A stretch of 40,078 nucleotides of DNA. Source: an uncultured Lachnospiraceae bacterium. GTDB taxonomy: Bacteria > Bacillota > Clostridia > Lachnospirales > Lachnospiraceae. Under the pieces are notes generated by a model. The model had not been told where the DNA came from, did not search any database, and was given only the letters and a program-made list of their open reading frames with translations. This document shows positions 38,455 to 40,078 of the stretch, one piece after another. The DNA is taken from assembly GCA_910578795.1 (NCBI GenBank), contig CAJTSD010000034.1:1-40078 (forward strand), in the 5' to 3' direction. Every line of letters begins with the position of its first letter. The stretch's first letter is position 1. The position numbers and the translations under genes were made by a program.

Positions 38455-38805
38455 ATGGATTTAACGGGACTGCTCATGAAACTGACAGAAGTGGTGGACA
38501 TTGCTGTATATCAGGACATATGCACCGACGAGGACGCGGACAGGTACATCACATACATTTATCAGGATGAAAGACCCGCCCTCTGCGGAAACAATGAGGT
38601 GCTTGCCGACCAGTGCGACGTCTATGTAAACCTGTACACTCCGGTAGATTTTGATTATTTCGGGGTAAAGAAAGCAATAAGGAACTATTTGGAAACAAAC
38701 GAATTTACGGTAACTTCCATCGGGACGGGGATTGAAGACGATCCGTCCGGTGGAAAGATACGGAGAACGACATTTGACTGCAGGTATGCAGGATTCAGGG
38801 AATAG
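38455..38805 (+). CDS. Tail terminator/completion protein (probable)
   Basis: 116 residues: MDLTGLLMKLTEVVDIAVYQ, ADRYITYIYQDERPALCGNN, QCDVYVNLYTPVDFDYFGVK and FTVTSIGTGIEDDPSGGKIR. Size, fold pattern and position between the gp10-like and major tail genes match tail terminator (DUF3168/gp11-like) proteins. The start directly follows the previous stop. Confidence 0.75.
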   Translation: MDLTGLLMKLTEVVDIAVYQDICTDEDADRYITYIYQDERPALCGNNEVLADQCDVYVNLYTPVDFDYFGVKKAIRNYLETNEFTVTSIGTGIEDDPSGGKIRRTTFDCRYAGFRE

Positions 38806-38819
38806 GAGGAAATTAGAAT

Positions 38820-39404
38820 ATGGCATATGTAGGATTGGCAAACCCATACATCGCAAAGTTAATTGATGAGGCACAGAAAAAATATACGGATTGTTTTTCG
38901 TGCGGAAAGGCAATGACGATTAATGTTACGCCGAATTACAATGAGGCGAAGCTTTATGCAAACAACCAGCTTGCAGAGATGGTAAAGGAATTTAAAGATG
39001 GAAACATTACCCTCGGTACGGACAGGCTTCCCATAAAGGCATCTGAAATATGTTTCGGCCATAATGTCAGCAGCGCGGGGGATGAGATAACATACAGGAC
39101 GGACGACAGCGCCAATGCGGTCGGTGTTGGCTTCTATGTGGATGAAATGATTTCTGGAAAACTGCAGTACGTGGCTACTGTTATTTATAAAGTGAAATTT
39201 AGCGAATCTGCAGAGGATTATACGACAAAAGGTGAAACAATTGAATTTAAGACACCAAAATTGGAAGGCACGATTGCCGGACTTGAAACGGGTGAATGGA
39301 AAACGACGAAGACATTCGACACGGCGGGACTCGCGGACGCATGGTTAAAGGAAACGTTAGGTTATAAAGAACCGACGGCACAGGTTCCGGGAGAAACGGA
39401 ATAA
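38820..39404 (+). CDS. Major tail protein (phi13-type)
   Basis: 194 residues: MAYVGLANPYIAKLIDEAQK, INVTPNYNEAKLYANNQLAE, VSSAGDEITYRTDDSANAVG and YVATVIYKVKFSESAEDYTT, ending with an Ig-free acidic tail. The opening AYVGLANPYIA and the alternating strands are typical of phi13-family siphophage tail tube proteins. aggaggaaa lies upstream. Its presence shows the phage has a long tail, and the absence of a sheath gene here points to a siphovirus. Confidence 0.9.
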   Translation: MAYVGLANPYIAKLIDEAQKKYTDCFSCGKAMTINVTPNYNEAKLYANNQLAEMVKEFKDGNITLGTDRLPIKASEICFGHNVSSAGDEITYRTDDSANAVGVGFYVDEMISGKLQYVATVIYKVKFSESAEDYTTKGETIEFKTPKLEGTIAGLETGEWKTTKTFDTAGLADAWLKETLGYKEPTAQVPGETE

Positions 39405-39455
39405 CCATATAGGGCAGGGCATAGACGTCCTGTGTGACCTAAAGGAGGCTAATAA

Positions 39456-39881
39456 ATGTTTGAACATACGGAAACAGTGATGCTTGCAGGAAAAGAGTAT
39501 CCAATCAGATGTGATATCAATGTACTGATAGAGATTCAGGAACAATTTGAGACTGTATCCAATTTTGAAATGCTCATGGCCGGAGTAAGGATTGTGAAAG
39601 ATGAGGACGGAAATGCTATAACCGGCGAAGATGGAAAAATACTGTTTCAGAGGTGCGATCCGTCGTTAAAGGCCATAGCTGCAATTCTTCCCTGTATGCT
39701 TTCGGAGGCATTTGGAAACAGACGTAAAGAGGAATTAAATGAAGCCCTTGACGCAGTTCAAAATGCAAAATTTGATTTATATGATACAGCGATGCAGATG
39801 AATAAGGAATTATCAAAATGCTTTGAAAGAAAAAACGTGTCGTCCGTCAGGGGGACAGAGGAGACGGAAGCGAAAAAATAG
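39456..39881 (+). CDS. Tail assembly chaperone G
   Basis: 141 residues: MFEHTETVMLAGKEYPIRCD, INVLIEIQEQFETVSNFEML, LKAIAAILPCMLSEAFGNRR, ending in TEETEAKK. It is the short form of the two-protein tail chaperone that coats the tape measure protein. The last two codons are AAA AAA before TAG, a slippery end that leads into the next frame. aaaggagg precedes the start. Confidence 0.85.
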   Translation: MFEHTETVMLAGKEYPIRCDINVLIEIQEQFETVSNFEMLMAGVRIVKDEDGNAITGEDGKILFQRCDPSLKAIAAILPCMLSEAFGNRRKEELNEALDAVQNAKFDLYDTAMQMNKELSKCFERKNVSSVRGTEETEAKK

Positions 39882-40069
39882 ACTTCTGGCGGATAATGGC
39901 ACAGGGGATGCATATGGGGCTTACGAGAACGGAAACGGAACGCCTGTATATGGGGGAGTACATGGATTTATTTGATGCATATAAGGAAATACACAACATG
40001 GAAATGAAGGAAATGCTGTATGTGATTCCTGACAGGCTGGATAAACCTGTCAGTATGCTTGATATGTAA
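39882..40069 (+). CDS. Tail assembly chaperone T part, made by -1 frameshift from G (GT product 39456-40069)
   Basis: The -1 frame read from the A run before the G stop gives IDFWRIMAQGMHMGLTRTET then ERLYMGEYMDLFDAYKEIHN and a stop at 40067-40069. FWRIMxxGxxxGLT is typical of GT extensions. The six A at 39873-39878 followed by TAG let the lysyl-tRNA move back one base. An ATG at 39896 exists in this frame but has no binding site. aaaggag at 40068-40074 begins the signal for the next gene, expected to be the tape measure protein, just outside the window. Confidence 0.78.
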
Positions 40070-40078
40070 AGGAGTACA

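Larger units (their letters stand above)
15930..40078. mobile_element. Temperate siphophage-type prophage integrated in cotJC (right end not in window)
   Basis: The left boundary is set by the break in cotJC near 15930 and the adjacent large serine recombinase. Gene order to the right is typical of a temperate HK97-type siphophage: integrase, immunity, accessory genes, replication, late regulator, terminase, portal, protease, capsid, connectors, major tail protein and tail chaperones. Tape measure, tail fibre, lysis genes and attR should follow beyond 40078. Unusual extras are a ParAB system with palindromic sites, an iteron origin and two type I toxin modules. At least 24 kb is present. Confidence 0.93.

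Noticed and set aside
1..40078. tRNA, rRNA or CRISPR loci
   Set aside because: None recognised by eye on either strand; a covariance scan could still find a missed tRNA.

Overview
The window looks like a chromosome segment from a spore-forming, anaerobic member of the Clostridia, most likely Lachnospiraceae. This rests on the GGGtGRT gene pair, the ffh-rpsP-khpA-rimM-trmD cluster, an oxygen-sensitive class III ribonucleotide reductase, spore genes (a SpoVAF-like protein and the cotJ operon), consistent Firmicute ribosome binding sites and sigma-A type promoters. No species call is possible without a search.

Positions 1-15939 are host chromosome. In order: the 3' end of a NifU-like gene and a GGGtGRT gene; a lipoprotein; a YdcF-type membrane protein; a small GRAM/PH-like protein; a BlaI/BlaR1-type regulator-sensor pair with a promoter overlapped by an operator-like palindrome; the translation and secretion cluster ylxM-ffh-rpsP-khpA-rimM-trmD (rplS is not next to trmD); a small membrane protein; nrdD-nrdG-dut behind a promoter with two NrdR-box-like sites; a SpoVAF-like gene on the minus strand; and cotJA-cotJB-cotJC. 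The cotJC gene stops after 68 codons, where foreign DNA begins.

From about 15930 to the right edge lies one temperate siphophage-type prophage whose right end is outside the window. Its large serine recombinase gene ends directly at the break in cotJC. Then come two putative type I toxin-antitoxin modules, a phage lipoprotein, a relic of an S24-type repressor, a cI-like repressor with divergent promoters, a series of small accessory genes, an HNH protein, a replication initiator gene with five iterons and an AT-rich tract inside it, a DnaC-like helicase loader, an RNase H-like protein lacking most catalytic residues, ParA and ParB, a frameshifted tyrosine recombinase, a sigma-like late regulator, and the standard HK97-type head and tail module (HNH, TerS, TerL, portal, ClpP-type protease, capsid, connectors, major tail protein, tail chaperones G and GT with a -1 frameshift).

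Two observations stand out. First, the prophage splits a sporulation gene and carries its serine recombinase at the junction, the same layout as the skin element in sigK, so cotJC may be restored by excision during sporulation. Second, four copies of a 17-bp palindrome, GTGWCAGAWTCTGWCAC, lie upstream of the recombinase, upstream of the replication initiator, and twice inside parB. They are good candidates for the parS sites of the phage ParAB system. Together with the iteron origin they suggest a prophage that can also be maintained as a plasmid, with partition, replication and integration possibly linked through one DNA site.
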